Assembly: GCF_003182595.1 (NCBI RefSeq)
Contig: NZ_PDNZ01000010.1
Coordinates: 8,001-72,000 of the forward strand
Direction: 5' to 3'
Length of the DNA stretch: 64,000 bases
Source: Prosthecochloris marina
GTDB lineage: Bacteria; Bacteroidota; Chlorobiia; Chlorobiales; Chlorobiaceae
How positions within the stretch are numbered: the stretch's first letter is position 1; the number at the start of each line of letters is the position of its first letter. Made by a program: the position numbers and the translations under genes. Below the pieces are notes generated by a model. It had not been told where the DNA came from and did not search any database. It saw only the letters and a program-made list of their open reading frames with translations. Positions 1-9,170 of this stretch are shown here, piece by piece.

Positions 1-1084
1 GAAGAATAATCTCATTGCGGTGCTTGAGATACTCCTGCATCATCTCCTTGAGGGTAAGCACTTTCGGCACCCCGTTGACCAAAGCAAGCAGAATGACGCC
101 GAAGGTATCCTGCATCGGTGTGTGCTTGTACAGATGGTTCAGTACCACCTTGGCAACGGCATCTCGCTTCAGCTCGATGACAAGGCGCATGCCGTCACGA
201 TCGGACTCATCACGGATATCGGCAATGCCTTCGATTTTCTTCTGGTGAATCAGATCTACGATCTTTTCTATGAGCCGAACTTTGTTTACCTGATAGGGGA
301 GTTCGGTCACGATAATCGATTCTCTTCCGTTTTTCTGGGTCACTTCAACAACAGCTCTTGCACGGATAACCACACGTCCACGGCCGGTTCTGTATGCCTG
401 CTTGACCCCCTCGTATCCGTAGATAATCCCACCGGTAGGAAAGTCGGGAGCAGTAACATGCTCCATAATTTCATCAACGGTAATATCAGGATTGTCAATC
501 ATTGCGATCAACCCGTCAACCACCTCGTTGAGATTCTGCGGGGGAATATTGGTCGCCATGCCGACCGCGATACCCGAAGCACCATTCACCAGCATATTCG
601 GCATCGCAGAAGGCAGCACCGTCGGCTCCTCGAGCGAGTCGTCGAAGTTCAGCGCAAAATCAACCGTTTCCTTCTCCAGATCTTTGAGCATCTCGCCAGC
701 TATGCTTTTCATGCGCACTTCGGTATAACGCATGGCAGCAGGGGAGTCGCCGTCGATCGAACCAAAGTTACCCTGTCCGTCGATCAGCGGATAACGCATC
801 GAAAAATCCTGGACCAGGCGTACGATACTGTCATAGACCGCACCATCGCCATGGGGGTGAAACTTACCAAGCACTTCACCAACTACGCGGGCAGATTTCT
901 TATAGGACTTTCCTGCCTGCAGGCCAAGTTCATGCATGCCGTAGAGCACCCTGCGGTGGACCGGCTTGAGGCCGTCACGAACATCCGGTAAAGCGCGGCT
1001 GACAATAACCGACATGGAGTAATCGAGGTAGGAATCCCTCATTTCATCTTCTATGCTGATCGGTAAAATCTTGTCGCGCTGCAT
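1..1084 (-). CDS. gyrA: DNA gyrase subunit A, N-terminal part (cut by window edge)
   Basis: Breakage-reunion subunit of the type II topoisomerase that introduces negative supercoils using ATP bound by GyrB. The reading frame starts at ATG 1084 with [20 protein letters not shown], typical of GyrA, and stays open for 361 codons to the left edge, so the rest of the breakage domain and the C-terminal beta-pinwheel are missing. The catalytic tyrosine is Tyr120 in AAMRYTE (codon 725-727), equivalent to E. coli Tyr122. The quinolone-region loop reads [11 protein letters not shown]: Gly81 (codon 842-844) sits where E. coli has Ser83, while the Asp87 equivalent (Asp85) is kept. ParC is a less likely alternative, because the N-terminus and the [13 protein letters not shown] block fit GyrA better. 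Confidence 0.95.
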   Translation of the reverse strand, partial: MQRDKILPISIEDEMRDSYLDYSMSVIVSRALPDVRDGLKPVHRRVLYGMHELGLQAGKSYKKSARVVGEVLGKFHPHGDGAVYDSIVRLVQDFSMRYPLIDGQGNFGSIDGDSPAAMRYTEVRMKSIAGEMLKDLEKETVDFALNFDDSLEEPTVLPSAMPNMLVNGASGIAVGMATNIPPQNLNEVVDGLIAMIDNPDITVDEIMEHVTAPDFPTGGIIYGYEGVKQAYRTGRGRVVIRARAVVEVTQKNGRESIIVTELPYQVNKVRLIEKIVDLIHQKKIEGIADIRDESDRDGMRLVIELKRDAVAKVVLNHLYKHTPMQDTFGVILLALVNGVPKVLTLKEMMQEYLKHRNEIIL

Positions 1085-1188
1085 GTTCGTGCTTGTATAC
1101 TATGTGAATGAAAAAAGAAAAACCAACGGGGACAATGTAATAAAATAGACCTCTAAAGGAAAAGTATCAGACTGCTTGTTTCAACACC

Positions 1189-1602
1189 TTACGAACCCTC
1201 GGCAACCGTACTTTTAAGTTGCACCTTCGGTGCGTCTCCCCACAGTGACTCGAGATCGTAGAACTTTCGTTCATCAGGCATGAAAATATGAACCACGACA
1301 TCGACATAATCAATCAAAATCCAATGCAAAGAATCACCCCCCTCGATATGCAAAGGACGTTCATCGTCTTGTTTCAGTTCATCGACAATGTACTCATAGG
1401 CTGCTTTTGCTTTTCTTTCGGAATCAGCCGTTGCAATCACAAAAAAATCCGTGACGCTCGTCAACTCCCTGACATCAAGAATCGTCACCTCTTCACATTT
1501 TTTCTCCAGCGATAATTCTGCCGCTCTTTTCGCAAGCAGTTCGCTTAAAGTAACCTCCCTCACATCCAGTCTCTTATCGTCTTCACGATTTAGCTCAGCC
1601 AT
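1189..1602 (-). CDS. rsfS: Ribosomal silencing factor RsfS (Iojap family)
   Basis: Binds ribosomal protein L14 (uL14) and blocks joining of the 30S and 50S subunits when nutrients are short. The 137-residue length and the fold blocks are typical: [17 protein letters not shown] in the middle and [20 protein letters not shown] followed by [11 protein letters not shown] at the end. About 20 N-terminal residues before [12 protein letters not shown] look like a variable tail, so a slightly later start is possible. It lies 104 bases upstream of gyrA on the same strand; no strong terminator is seen between them, so partial read-through is possible. Confidence 0.94.
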   Translation of the reverse strand: MAELNREDDKRLDVREVTLSELLAKRAAELSLEKKCEEVTILDVRELTSVTDFFVIATADSERKAKAAYEYIVDELKQDDERPLHIEGGDSLHWILIDYVDVVVHIFMPDERKFYDLESLWGDAPKVQLKSTVAEGS

Positions 1603-1914
1603 AAACCTCCGTTTTGCTCAATTTTAAAAACACTTCATTTCAAGGTCTTTCGAGGAAACCTGCCCGCCATAAGCGGCTGTATAAAAATATACTAATAATC
1701 AACGCTTTCCGAAGCTGCTACATTCCGGGGGGGGTGCGTAAAAACAGTATTATCATTTCCAACAACAAACGTAACGCATGAATGGATCCAATAATTCTTG
1801 AATCTTAGAAATGAACGATCCCGTTTACGGCTACGATTAACCGCCTCACCGATGCCATCGGATCATCACAGCACAATTGATGCGATATCCAGGCAAATTC
1901 CCCCCTATTCCCCA
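1603..1914. other. Intergenic stretch, no gene seen
   Basis: This stretch lies between the end of tsaB and the start of rsfS, both on the minus strand. I see no reading frame with coding character and no clear terminator hairpin. It contains a run of eight G residues (around 1728-1735) and an AT-rich patch at about 1680-1700 that could include the rsfS promoter, but I cannot place -35 and -10 boxes with confidence. Confidence 0.5.
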
Positions 1915-2655
1915 TTACTTACGGCCTTGCTTTTTCGGACGGAATTTCTGCTGATAATCAGGAATCACGGTTTCCAGAGAGGATATCTCTCCTGCCGTAT
2001 ATTTCTTGTTCGCAAGAGGAATAAGCGATGCCGCTGTAAAAAAATCGGCTTTTACAGCACCCACACCGGCTGCTCGACAAACCTGCTGCAATGGCGAAAT
2101 ATCTCTTACAACGACGGCACAACGCCCCTTTCTCAACTCAAGAAAGTCTTTCATGCGGTCAACCGGAGCATACGTTGTCTTCTCGATCTCTTCAAGCCCA
2201 TCATCTTTCGAGGCATAGAGAGCATAATAAAACTCCCCTTTCCTTGCCGGGATAGCCGGCACCAGAAAAGGACTATCGACACGGTCACGGGCAGACTTGG
2301 CAAGAGCCTCCATGGTGGAAACCGTAACCAGTGGAGCAGCTGTTCCGTAAGCGAGCCCTTTCGCCGTAGCCATACCGATACGCAACGAAGTAAAAGAACC
2401 GGGGCCGGAAGAGAGTGCAAGGAGATCGATATCACTCACGGCTATCTCTGCCGAGGCAAGTACTTTGTCAACAAGGGGAATAATTGATTCCGCAGTCCGC
2501 TGCCACTCCCAGACCGTCTCCTCGACAATCCCTTCGGGGCCGCCAACCGCAACACTGACGCATTGATGCGTGCACTCTATTGCAAGAATCCTGTGAGAAA
2601 AAGAAAAAGTCAAAAGGAAAAAGTCAAAAGTCAAAAAAGACAGAAAGCACTTCAA
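1915..2655 (-). CDS. tsaB: tRNA threonylcarbamoyladenosine modification protein TsaB (YeaZ)
   Basis: Non-catalytic partner of TsaD in making the t6A37 modification of ANN-reading tRNAs, with TsaE and TsaC. The ASKHA-like core is visible: [16 protein letters not shown] at the start, [19 protein letters not shown] in the middle (family motif GPGSFTGLRIG) and [16 protein letters not shown]. The only long start is TTG at 2655, which overlaps the tsaE stop as TTGA. It adds about 22 hydrophobic residues encoded by a low-complexity GTCAAAA-type repeat. A second TTG at 2613 gives a shorter tail and no ATG is near ILAIE, so the true start is unsettled. The tsaE-tsaB arrangement supports a shared t6A role. 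Confidence 0.9.
   Translation of the reverse strand: MKCFLSFLTFDFFLLTFSFSHRILAIECTHQCVSVAVGGPEGIVEETVWEWQRTAESIIPLVDKVLASAEIAVSDIDLLALSSGPGSFTSLRIGMATAKGLAYGTAAPLVTVSTMEALAKSARDRVDSPFLVPAIPARKGEFYYALYASKDDGLEEIEKTTYAPVDRMKDFLELRKGRCAVVVRDISPLQQVCRAAGVGAVKADFFTAASLIPLANKKYTAGEISSLETVIPDYQQKFRPKKQGRK
2606..2646. repeat. GTCAAAA-type simple repeat
   Basis: An A-rich tract built from repeated GTCAAAA/GGAAAAA units lies at the tsaE/tsaB junction. A closely similar tract, also ending in a CAGRAAG-like sequence, occurs at 36205-36250 after trkH. It falls inside the extended N-terminus of TsaB, which argues that the extension is not ancestral protein sequence. Confidence 0.6.
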
Positions 2656-3101
2656 GGCTCACGTATGACGATGCGCCGCTCGCTTTCTCCTACGGCCTCA
2701 ATAAATACTTTTTTTGCATTATCGGGAAGTTCGTCGAAAAATTTTTCGCCCCATTCCACAACAGAAATGGCATCACCTGCAATGTACTCCCCGAAACCGA
2801 GCCCTTCGAGCTCGAGAGGAGACTCGATGCGATAAAGATCGAAATGCTGCAGCTTCACCGGCAAGTCTCTCAAACGCCCATTGTAGATATTGAAGATTGA
2901 AAAGGAAGGACTCGTCAACTGGTCGTCACAGCTGAACACCTGCGCAATACCCCGCATGAATTCAGTTTTTCCGGCCCCTAGGTTACCGCTCAAAGAAACA
3001 ACGTCCCCCGGCTGCAACCCCACGGCAAACTGCCGCGCATATTCACGGGTCTCTTCAACTGAACGGGAAAGATATTCCTTGGTCATTGTCGATATCTTCA
3101 A
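2652..3101 (-). CDS. tsaE: tRNA threonylcarbamoyladenosine biosynthesis ATPase TsaE (YjeE)
   Basis: P-loop ATPase that drives turnover of the TsaB-TsaD complex during t6A synthesis. The Walker A motif [15 protein letters not shown] lies near residues 39-53, [11 protein letters not shown] follows as the switch region, and [18 protein letters not shown] with VVEWGEKF marks the Walker B side. At 149 residues it is normal length. The start MKISTM at 3101 is used; M6 is an alternative. Its stop overlaps the tsaB TTG start, so the two are probably translated together. Confidence 0.94.
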   Translation of the reverse strand: MKISTMTKEYLSRSVEETREYARQFAVGLQPGDVVSLSGNLGAGKTEFMRGIAQVFSCDDQLTSPSFSIFNIYNGRLRDLPVKLQHFDLYRIESPLELEGLGFGEYIAGDAISVVEWGEKFFDELPDNAKKVFIEAVGESERRIVIREP

Positions 3102-3150
3102 ACTGTTTCCTTTAACAAATTATCAGTCAATTCTACGGAAAAGATTTCGC

Positions 3151-3186
3151 TTGTTGAATTGTTGATCTGTTGAATTGTTGAATTGA
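3151..3186. repeat. TTGTTGA-type tandem repeat
   Basis: TTGTTGAATT / GTTGATCTG / TTGAATTG units follow one another between tsaE and the DUF1015 gene. The same word family recurs at 12277-12336 and 36249-36333, each time at a gene end, so this looks like a dispersed intergenic repeat of this genome. Confidence 0.55.
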
Positions 3187-3219
3187 AACGGCAAAAAGCT
3201 TTCAAGAGGCAATAATAAC

Positions 3220-3345
3220 TTTTTTAAACTATCGAAAAACCGTCGCGAGCTTTTTGAGTACAAGGCGGACAGCGCACAGAAACCGGAGTGTACATACAAG
3301 TACATGAAGATTTTGAGCACTGCCCAACGCAGTAATCGAAACACG
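3220..3345. repeat. REP-like intergenic element
   Basis: A block of about 125 bases reads GAGTACAAGGCGGACAGCGC ... CGGAGTGTACATACAAGTAC ... CCCAACGCAGTAATCGAAAC. The centre has a small inverted repeat, TGTAC-ATACAA-GTACA (3289-3304). From memory, elements with the words GAGTACAAGGCG, GGAGTGTACA and CAACGCAGTA are repeated in several deltaproteobacterial and other genomes. Only this copy is in the window. The 73-codon frame across it is a by-product. Confidence 0.45.
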
Positions 3346-3357
3346 CAGCAGGTTTTC

Positions 3358-4629
3358 CTATAGTTTATGCATTACCATCCCTGTCATTATCTTGGGATAA
3401 AAATACGTCGACTTCTGCGGCATCACCTCTCCTTCTCCTGAAATATCGAGCACCTGTTGCACGGTTGTCGCCTTGACGACAAAACCGACCTGGATACCAC
3501 CTTGTTCCACGGCATCGAACACCTGACGATCATCCTCTTCGTAGACGAGGTTCGTCTGACTGCACATCGCCTCCGGCGTAATGCCGAGAACCCGGTGCAG
3601 AATAAGCTCATGTAAAACAACAACACTGAGCTGCAGGAGCGGAGCGGGAACCGAGTCGCCAAGAAGCGTTTCAGGAGAATCTTTCAGCTTGATTCCCCAG
3701 ATCCCCTCCGAAGTGACAACACCATAAACATGGCTTGAAGATTCACTTTCAAGGTAGTGCTTCAGCTCTCCTCTGCCGCCGAGAGGTTTCACCTCGAAGT
3801 GAGTGCTCAAGGTATCGATCAAACCTTCCGGACTGAACCTCCCGAGACTATGCACCATCCTGTGCAGTGGAAAGATAATGAGCCCTTCATCGAAAATGTT
3901 CGCAAGGTAGATGAGAATGAAGTTATACGGCTCATCACCGGTATGCGAATGATTTTCCTCAGAACGGAGGTTACGGTAGTTCACCCCTGTTTCATAACGG
4001 TGATGTCCGTCAGCGATATAAACCTGGCGGTCGAGCAACACCTGCTGTACCGTTGCGATAACATCGGGATCCGTCATCTTCCAGAGCCGGTTCCTGACGC
4101 CTCGAAATACAGCATCGACCTCAGGGTCATGCGTTACAGCAAACTCCTCGATCGCCTTGTCCGCCTGTAACTTTTCGTCGGCATAGAGTCCGAAAATGCT
4201 GCTGATATTGGCTTGTGTCCTTTTGAACAGGTTCAACCTGTCCTTTTTCGGCCCGGAAAGCGTCCGTTCGTGTGGCAATACCTTCTTTTCGCTGAACTCG
4301 TGCAGACGCAACGCACAGAAAAAACCTTTGCGGGTATAGGTGTTTCCTTCGGGGTCGGTATAAGTCTGATAGTAGGGGTACAACGCAGGCTTGTCGTCCT
4401 GCATCAGAACCCCATCCTGCATCCATTGCACAAGCCGCCCTGCCGCAGCTCCGTAAGGGTCATCCTCTTTCGGAAGCTCCAGCCGCACCGCGTTGTACTC
4501 GGAACTGCCATACAGTTCCTGCTGTATGGTGGGAGGAATAATATCATAGGGAGGACAGATGATAGAGCCCATGTCACCAGCGGTTTCAGGATCGTACCGC
4601 AAACCCTTGAAAGGACGGATTTCAGGCAT
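3358..4629 (-). CDS. DUF1015 family protein
   Basis: A 423-residue cytosolic protein recognised as DUF1015 by its start (MPEIRPFKGLRYDPETAG), ICPPYDIIPP near residue 24, and DRQVYIADGHHRYETGVNY near residue 203. The family is widespread in Chlorobi, Bacteroidetes and Firmicutes and has no firmly established role known to me. The DGHHR motif resembles the nucleotide-binding DGHHR/DGxHR motif of ParB/Srx-fold kinases such as archaeal SerK, so a small-molecule kinase activity is conceivable; that is inference only. No signal peptide or membrane segment is visible. The length is normal for the family and the gene appears to stand alone. Confidence 0.88.
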   Translation of the reverse strand: MPEIRPFKGLRYDPETAGDMGSIICPPYDIIPPTIQQELYGSSEYNAVRLELPKEDDPYGAAAGRLVQWMQDGVLMQDDKPALYPYYQTYTDPEGNTYTRKGFFCALRLHEFSEKKVLPHERTLSGPKKDRLNLFKRTQANISSIFGLYADEKLQADKAIEEFAVTHDPEVDAVFRGVRNRLWKMTDPDVIATVQQVLLDRQVYIADGHHRYETGVNYRNLRSEENHSHTGDEPYNFILIYLANIFDEGLIIFPLHRMVHSLGRFSPEGLIDTLSTHFEVKPLGGRGELKHYLESESSSHVYGVVTSEGIWGIKLKDSPETLLGDSVPAPLLQLSVVVLHELILHRVLGITPEAMCSQTNLVYEEDDRQVFDAVEQGGIQVGFVVKATTVQQVLDISGEGEVMPQKSTYFYPKIMTGMVMHKL

Positions 4630-4783
4630 GATTGTTCTACTATTTTTTCTTTTTTACAACGCCTTGTGCACTGCTTCCCCAAGATATAAAATGCTGGGCA
4701 AATGACCGGTCAATAGCTGTTCTCTGAATTGATAATCGAGCAGAATGCCATTCGATTTTTCAGATCGCCCTGGAAAGCAAAAG

Positions 4784-5416
4784 TTATGCTCCTTTATTGG
4801 CAGTGAATATTTTCATAGCCAACCCAATAAATACAATTCCCGCAATACGATTCAGATAAATTTGGATTCTGGGCGACCGCTTTAAATAGGTGCCCAAAGT
4901 ACCTGACAACAAAGCGATACCCCCAAAGACAACCAGTGTAACCAGAATAAAAAGTGCGCCGAGTATGAACATCTGCTGCGTAACCGGACCGTTTTCAGGG
5001 ATCGCGAATTGAGGCAGAAATGCCAAAAAAAAGATCGACACCTTCGGGTTTGTGACATTCATGATGATGCCCCGCCGGTATAGCTGCAGTCCCAAGAGTT
5101 TATTTGACTTACCGTTTTCCAAGAAAGATGCCGATGCTGTAAAAGCCTGCCAGGCAAGATAAAGCAGGTACACAGCACCGATGACTTTTAAACCGGTAAA
5201 CGCAATTGCTGATGCTTGAAATATCGCTGCCACCCCAAAAGCAACCGCTACAGTATGAACGACAAGACCCGTACAAAGCCCGAGCGTCACCAGAACACCT
5301 TCAGTTCGACCATACAACGCTGCCTGAGTCAGGACAAAAATGTTATCCGGTCCGGGTGCAAGCGCCAGTAACACTGAAGCAAAAAGAAAAGTGAAAAAAG
5401 ATTCTACGGGTATCAC
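4784..5416 (-). CDS. LysE/RhtB family amino-acid exporter
   Basis: Inner-membrane exporter of amino acids or related metabolites. The 210-residue length and about six membrane segments fit the family, with the signature LALAPGPDNIFVLTQAALYG near residues 17-36 and GIIMNVTNPKVSIFFLAFLP near 116-135. The substrate cannot be read from sequence. It follows a small membrane protein gene on the same strand, 194 bases away, with an imperfect GAGCTG/CAGCTC hairpin (5553-5582) between them, so it is probably transcribed separately. Confidence 0.9.
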   Translation of the reverse strand: MIPVESFFTFLFASVLLALAPGPDNIFVLTQAALYGRTEGVLVTLGLCTGLVVHTVAVAFGVAAIFQASAIAFTGLKVIGAVYLLYLAWQAFTASASFLENGKSNKLLGLQLYRRGIIMNVTNPKVSIFFLAFLPQFAIPENGPVTQQMFILGALFILVTLVVFGGIALLSGTLGTYLKRSPRIQIYLNRIAGIVFIGLAMKIFTANKGA

Positions 5417-5610
5417 ACAATGTTATTGAAAAATTCGATGATCAAACGTTTTCCAAGAAAATTACAGATGAAGTCGCTGACCTAAAAACCCTCCTCCAAT
5501 ATGATATAGTCATCGTATTACACCTGGATACCTGAGTTTCAGAGTTCGCTCAGAGCTGCTGTTCTGTAACAAAAATCAGCTCTCCCGCATGAATCACAAC
5601 TTATTTGGTA

Positions 5611-5988
5611 TCACGCTTTCCCCATTTCGGAAGCAACAAAGAGAAATCCCACAAGCAGCGGGATTATCATAGGTATTACCAACCCATAACCAGAAAAAAA
5701 AGTCACCGTTTGTGCAGCAAGAATGGCCAATACAACCATGTATCCACCTATCCGCGGATAACGCCATGCGAGAATAAGTCCGATAAAAACAAAGGGGAAT
5801 GCCGTCAGCCATGCATTATCATGCACTGTGTAATCTGGATTCAAAAAGGGCAGGGGATTGCCATATCCGAAGTAGAAAGGAAGGAATAAAACCACGATTG
5901 CGATACCAGCTATTCGCGCAATCCATCTAGCCCATAATCTAATTTTCATCTCTGTTTTTTTCGCTGCTTGATGTTTACACGTTGCCAT
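5611..5988 (-). CDS. Small four-helix membrane protein of unknown function
   Basis: I do not recognise a named family with confidence. Up to 125 residues with four predicted membrane segments: near 26-43 (IARIAGIAIVVLFLPFYFGY), 62-80 (WLTAFPFVFIGLILAWRY), 83-100 and 102-119. The start is uncertain. ATG 5988 gives a polar 13-residue leader, while ATG 5949 (MKIRLWARW) gives a more usual membrane-protein start, and neither has a clear ribosome site. It lies between the lysE-like gene and the broken acetyltransferases in an accessory stretch. Confidence 0.6.
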   Translation of the reverse strand: MATCKHQAAKKTEMKIRLWARWIARIAGIAIVVLFLPFYFGYGNPLPFLNPDYTVHDNAWLTAFPFVFIGLILAWRYPRIGGYMVVLAILAAQTVTFFSGYGLVIPMIIPLLVGFLFVASEMGKA

Positions 5989-6043
5989 CTAATATGGCTT
6001 CATCGAACTCTGCACGAAACCTGGTTATCCCACCTTCTCTTGG

Positions 6044-6500
6044 TCAAGCATCCCTGTTGTCAAATATAAAACCCATAAACACTTCATCAGGCACACCTTT
6101 CCATTGGCACTTGAGCTTGTAGTGCAATGCCTGCTCAAAACCAAAACGCGGACAATATTCAGGATGCCCCAGACAATGACAAACGGACAGCCAGACTGTC
6201 GCAGGTGCCGCAATCCATGCCGAACGAGCATAGAGCCGATACCTTGTTTCTGACACGATGGTAAACCGCCATCGGAGCCCAAGCCCATGCCAATCACCTT
6301 AGAGCCGTCAATAGTAACCGGAGTAAACAATATATGCCCTATGACAGTATCCTGATTGACAGCCACAAACGAACAATAGTTTTACATGACTTACGAAGTT
6401 TGTCTACAATTGCCACCTCTGACCCTTGCACAAAAGCTATATCGTTAATTTGTCGAACTGCTTCCTGGTCAGCAGGCTCCTCTTTCCGTATGTCAATCAT
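6044..6500 (-). pseudogene. GNAT acetyltransferase pseudogene (frameshifted)
   Basis: The protein can be followed through three reading frames. It starts at ATG 6500 behind a good GGAGG site with MIDIRKEEPADQEAVRQIND, shifts frame near 6360 to AVNQDTVIGHILFTPVTIDG, then continues through QKQGIGSMLVRHGLRHL. It shifts again near 6180 from CPFVIV to GHPEYCPRFGFEQALHYKL and ends VPDEVFMGFIFDNRDA. A pair of compensating indels also seems to garble the expected GLAPMAVLP block into GLGSDGGLP. The intact family (about 150-170 residues, YhbS-like) uses acetyl-CoA. Each shift fits a single-base change, so sequencing error is possible but three or more in 450 bases is unusual. Confidence 0.8.
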
Positions 6501-6532
6501 TGGAAAACCTCCGTTAAATTCGTTACCCAACC

Positions 6533-7036
6533 TCATCGCACCCATTCTTCCCGCAACAACCCAAACAGGAAAATATCATCATACATACCATCGAGTTTCC
6601 TGGCCTTGCGTTTTTTCCCCTCCTCACAAAAGCCGAAATAGCGATAGAGCTTTATTGCTCCAACATTTAAAGCAAAGACCTCGAGTTCGATTCGTTCAAA
6701 CCCCGCTTTGAACGCAATCGACAATGCTTCTGTAACAAGCTTTGTTCCCCAACCCTGTCCACGATATTCCGGCAATAATCCCATCCCCAGACGCCCTGCA
6801 TGCGTCAACCCTTCATAGATTTGCGGTGTTACATCACACCAGCCAACAACATCGTCACCATCCAGGGCAACGAGGTGAACTCCACCTGCGCTTTTGACAA
6901 ATTGAATGAATTCACGAGTCTACTCTGGCGAAAAACCTTTGGTATTACCCAGGAAAAGCCGCTCCCTGGCAACACTGTCAATACAGGCTGCAATCCGTGA
7001 GGCGTCTTCTGTTTCTGTCGGGCGAATTGAAAGCAT
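6533..7036 (-). pseudogene. GNAT acetyltransferase with in-frame amber stop
   Basis: From ATG 7036 the frame reads MLSIRPTETEDASRIAACID and then meets TAG at codon 39 (6920-6922), probably a former CAG. It then continues in the same frame to 6533 with GMGLLPEYRGQGWGTKLVTE (acetyl-CoA binding loop, R/Q-x-x-G-x-G/A), ELEVFALNVGAIKLYRYFGF and DDIFLFGLL. The full reading length is 167 codons, normal for a GNAT of the RimI/PhnO type. As written the protein is truncated at 38 residues; a fragment restarted inside the gene would lack the first strands. It sits directly next to another broken GNAT gene. Confidence 0.8.
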
Positions 7037-7100
7037 GACAGTTCGTTTTCGATAACACTCAGGCTCAACACAGGGGCTGAGCCCAAGCGTTTATAGAGAA

Positions 7101-8102
7101 CTACAAGGGCTTTACCGGAAGACAAATATCAACAATATGATGCCCCTCGGGATGTTCTTCGGGATTATTGTGATAGACTTCATAGCCGAGCCGGTCATCG
7201 GGCTGAAGTCCGCTTTCAGGTAACCATTCTGCAATAACCATGTTCCAGGCTTCTTCATATTCATGACTCCCTTCCAGTTCAAAGCCTGCCACAGCAAATT
7301 TACCACCATCGATTTTCATTTTACCAACCTCTCCTTGAACCGGTGTATCTTCCGGCACTGTGATACAGGCAGAAACCCGAAGGTTATCTTCTTCAGTCAC
7401 TTCGGGGTCGTCATGGTAAACCGCCATGATTTTTGCCTCCGGCACACACAGCCCCCGAGGGCCGGCCCAGTTCATCAACCGGGTAAACAAGCCTTCAAAA
7501 AGCTGACTATCGCCTTTATAGGGCCCGATGTGTCTGACATAAGCCACGTAAACAGATGGCATTTCTTTAACCTCAATGCCAAGTATTTTTTCTTTTTTCA
7601 TTTCTATCCTCCATTTAAGATTACGAGTAACACTATCAACATAGTGGGAGGATTGAATAATATTTTCGCATTTCTTGCCAACCCTATTGCCGTTCTTGCT
7701 ATTGGTTTTGCGATTCTTGCTATCGGGTTGTCGTTCGTTTAACCGCCACTGGCTGGCACTCACCCCAAAATAATTTTTAAAGGATCGGGCAAAGGTGGCG
7801 GATCCTGAAAATCCGGTATCGAAAGCAATCTCGGTAATTGTTTTTTCAGGATTGGTTGATAATTGATAGGCTGCTTTCTGCACCCGAACCCGGTTAATAA
7901 ACCGGCTCAGTGTCTCGCCCACACAGGCTTTGAAGATCCGATGAAAATGAAACGGTGAAAAGCAGGCCACATCGGCAAGGATTCCTAAGGTCAAATCCTC
8001 GTCAAGATGATTTTCGATATAGTCAATAACGCGATTGATGCGTGATATATATTCCGCTCTCATGGATTGAGCGGTGTTGTTTTTATTTTCAGATTCCCTC
8101 AT
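7101..8102 (-). CDS. AraC-family regulator with GyrI-like effector domain
   Basis: Cytosolic transcription regulator. The N-terminal two thirds of the first 125 residues form the double helix-turn-helix of AraC/XylS proteins: LTLGILADVACFSPFHFHRI and ITEIAFDTGFSGSATFARSF. After a charged linker (near 123-145, rich in S, K and N) comes a GyrI/SOUL-like ligand domain from about residue 170, with PSVYVAYVRHIGPYKGDSQLF and a PEEHPEGHHIVDICLPVK end. This architecture (like Rob or BmrR-type effector domains) suggests sensing of hydrophobic or cationic drugs. It lies upstream of the two broken acetyltransferase genes on the same strand, which may once have been its targets. Confidence 0.9.
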   Translation of the reverse strand: MRESENKNNTAQSMRAEYISRINRVIDYIENHLDEDLTLGILADVACFSPFHFHRIFKACVGETLSRFINRVRVQKAAYQLSTNPEKTITEIAFDTGFSGSATFARSFKNYFGVSASQWRLNERQPDSKNRKTNSKNGNRVGKKCENIIQSSHYVDSVTRNLKWRIEMKKEKILGIEVKEMPSVYVAYVRHIGPYKGDSQLFEGLFTRLMNWAGPRGLCVPEAKIMAVYHDDPEVTEEDNLRVSACITVPEDTPVQGEVGKMKIDGGKFAVAGFELEGSHEYEEAWNMVIAEWLPESGLQPDDRLGYEVYHNNPEEHPEGHHIVDICLPVKPL

Positions 8103-8236
8103 ATCACTTCTTTTAACTCCGGATACCGCGAAAAGTACTCAACGAGCAACAAATTAAAAAAGGCACCCTTGTATAACGGCTGTTCAATAACAGCAAAAAT
8201 TACCCTCATCCATCATATAGCTCCTCATAATTATCG

Positions 8237-9037
8237 TTACTCCCCGATAGCCCCCTCCGCTAATTTCTCCGCAAACAAGTTAATCCTCCGAAACGTCTCG
8301 AAGCACGTTCCATCACCTTGCAGAGTTTCTTCTACCATACGTTTCACGACATAATCACGGAACGATGTCCGCTCTTCTTTCGGAAGATAGGGCAACAAAG
8401 GTACAAGGCTTGGCTGGTCAATCCATTTGATCATGATCTCTTTATCGGGAAAGTAACGGTCTGCGTTCTCTCCCCATACTTTTGCATTGTGTAATCCGCT
8501 GGATTCGCAAAGCGTGCCGTACTCGTCAACCGAAGGCATGTACCACGGCCACTCGAAATCAGCAAAATACGCTATGTGACGATCATGCACCATCGCCTCC
8601 TGAACCACATTGAAGAAGTTCCTGCAGTTACCATCACCCGCGAAGTTGAAACGGATCCTGCCACCGGGCCGAAGTGCTCGATGAACGTTCTGCAACAGTT
8701 TTTCGTGATCTTTTATCCAATGAAGTGCTGCATTTGAAAAAACAACATCAAACTCCTCGCAGTAGTCAAGATAGTTGATATCCTTCCGTAGAAACTGAAG
8801 ATTTTTCTTCGCCTTAGGAATTGCGGCATCGATCATTCCCTGCGACGCATCGATACCGATAACGTTTCCCTCCGGTACAAGCTTCGCAAGCTGTAAAGAA
8901 AGTGCACCATCACCACACCCCAGATCAAGAACACGCTCATTACCCTTTAGACCAAGCTCCTCAATCAACCGCATACCCCATTCCTTCTGATGAGAGGATG
9001 CCTGCTCGTATTTTTTGCCATCGAATTCATGTGCCAT
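8237..9037 (-). CDS. SAM-dependent methyltransferase, Tam-like
   Basis: Class I methyltransferase of 266 residues. SAM-binding motif I is VLDLGCGDGALSLQLA (residues 36-51), the acidic loop is VIGIDASQGMIDAA, and FDVVFSNAALHWIKDHEKLL with ALRPGGRIRFNFAG completes the core. The NAALHW block resembles trans-aconitate methyltransferase and similar small-acid methyltransferases; the substrate is not certain. The C-terminal half (IKWIDQPSLVPLLPYLPKEE) matches that subgroup. It is the first of three neighbouring minus-strand methyltransferase genes that do not look like recent duplicates of each other. Confidence 0.85.
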   Translation of the reverse strand: MAHEFDGKKYEQASSHQKEWGMRLIEELGLKGNERVLDLGCGDGALSLQLAKLVPEGNVIGIDASQGMIDAAIPKAKKNLQFLRKDINYLDYCEEFDVVFSNAALHWIKDHEKLLQNVHRALRPGGRIRFNFAGDGNCRNFFNVVQEAMVHDRHIAYFADFEWPWYMPSVDEYGTLCESSGLHNAKVWGENADRYFPDKEIMIKWIDQPSLVPLLPYLPKEERTSFRDYVVKRMVEETLQGDGTCFETFRRINLFAEKLAEGAIGE

Positions 9038-9170
9038 TTACGCTAAAAAGAAAATGTTTTCCGAGATCACCCAAACAGTCTCGTTTGAAAACCGTCAGGA
9101 GCAGTAATGACACGGAAGAAAAGGGTTTCCTTTGCCTTCAAAACTGCTTTGAACACCTCGGCAGGTGATT

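Noticed and set aside
20..991. Long plus-strand open frame of 323 codons
   Set aside because: It is antisense to gyrA, which has clear family motifs on the minus strand.
3123..3344. 73-codon minus-strand frame
   Set aside because: It lies across the TTGTTGA and REP-like repeats and has no protein-like motif.
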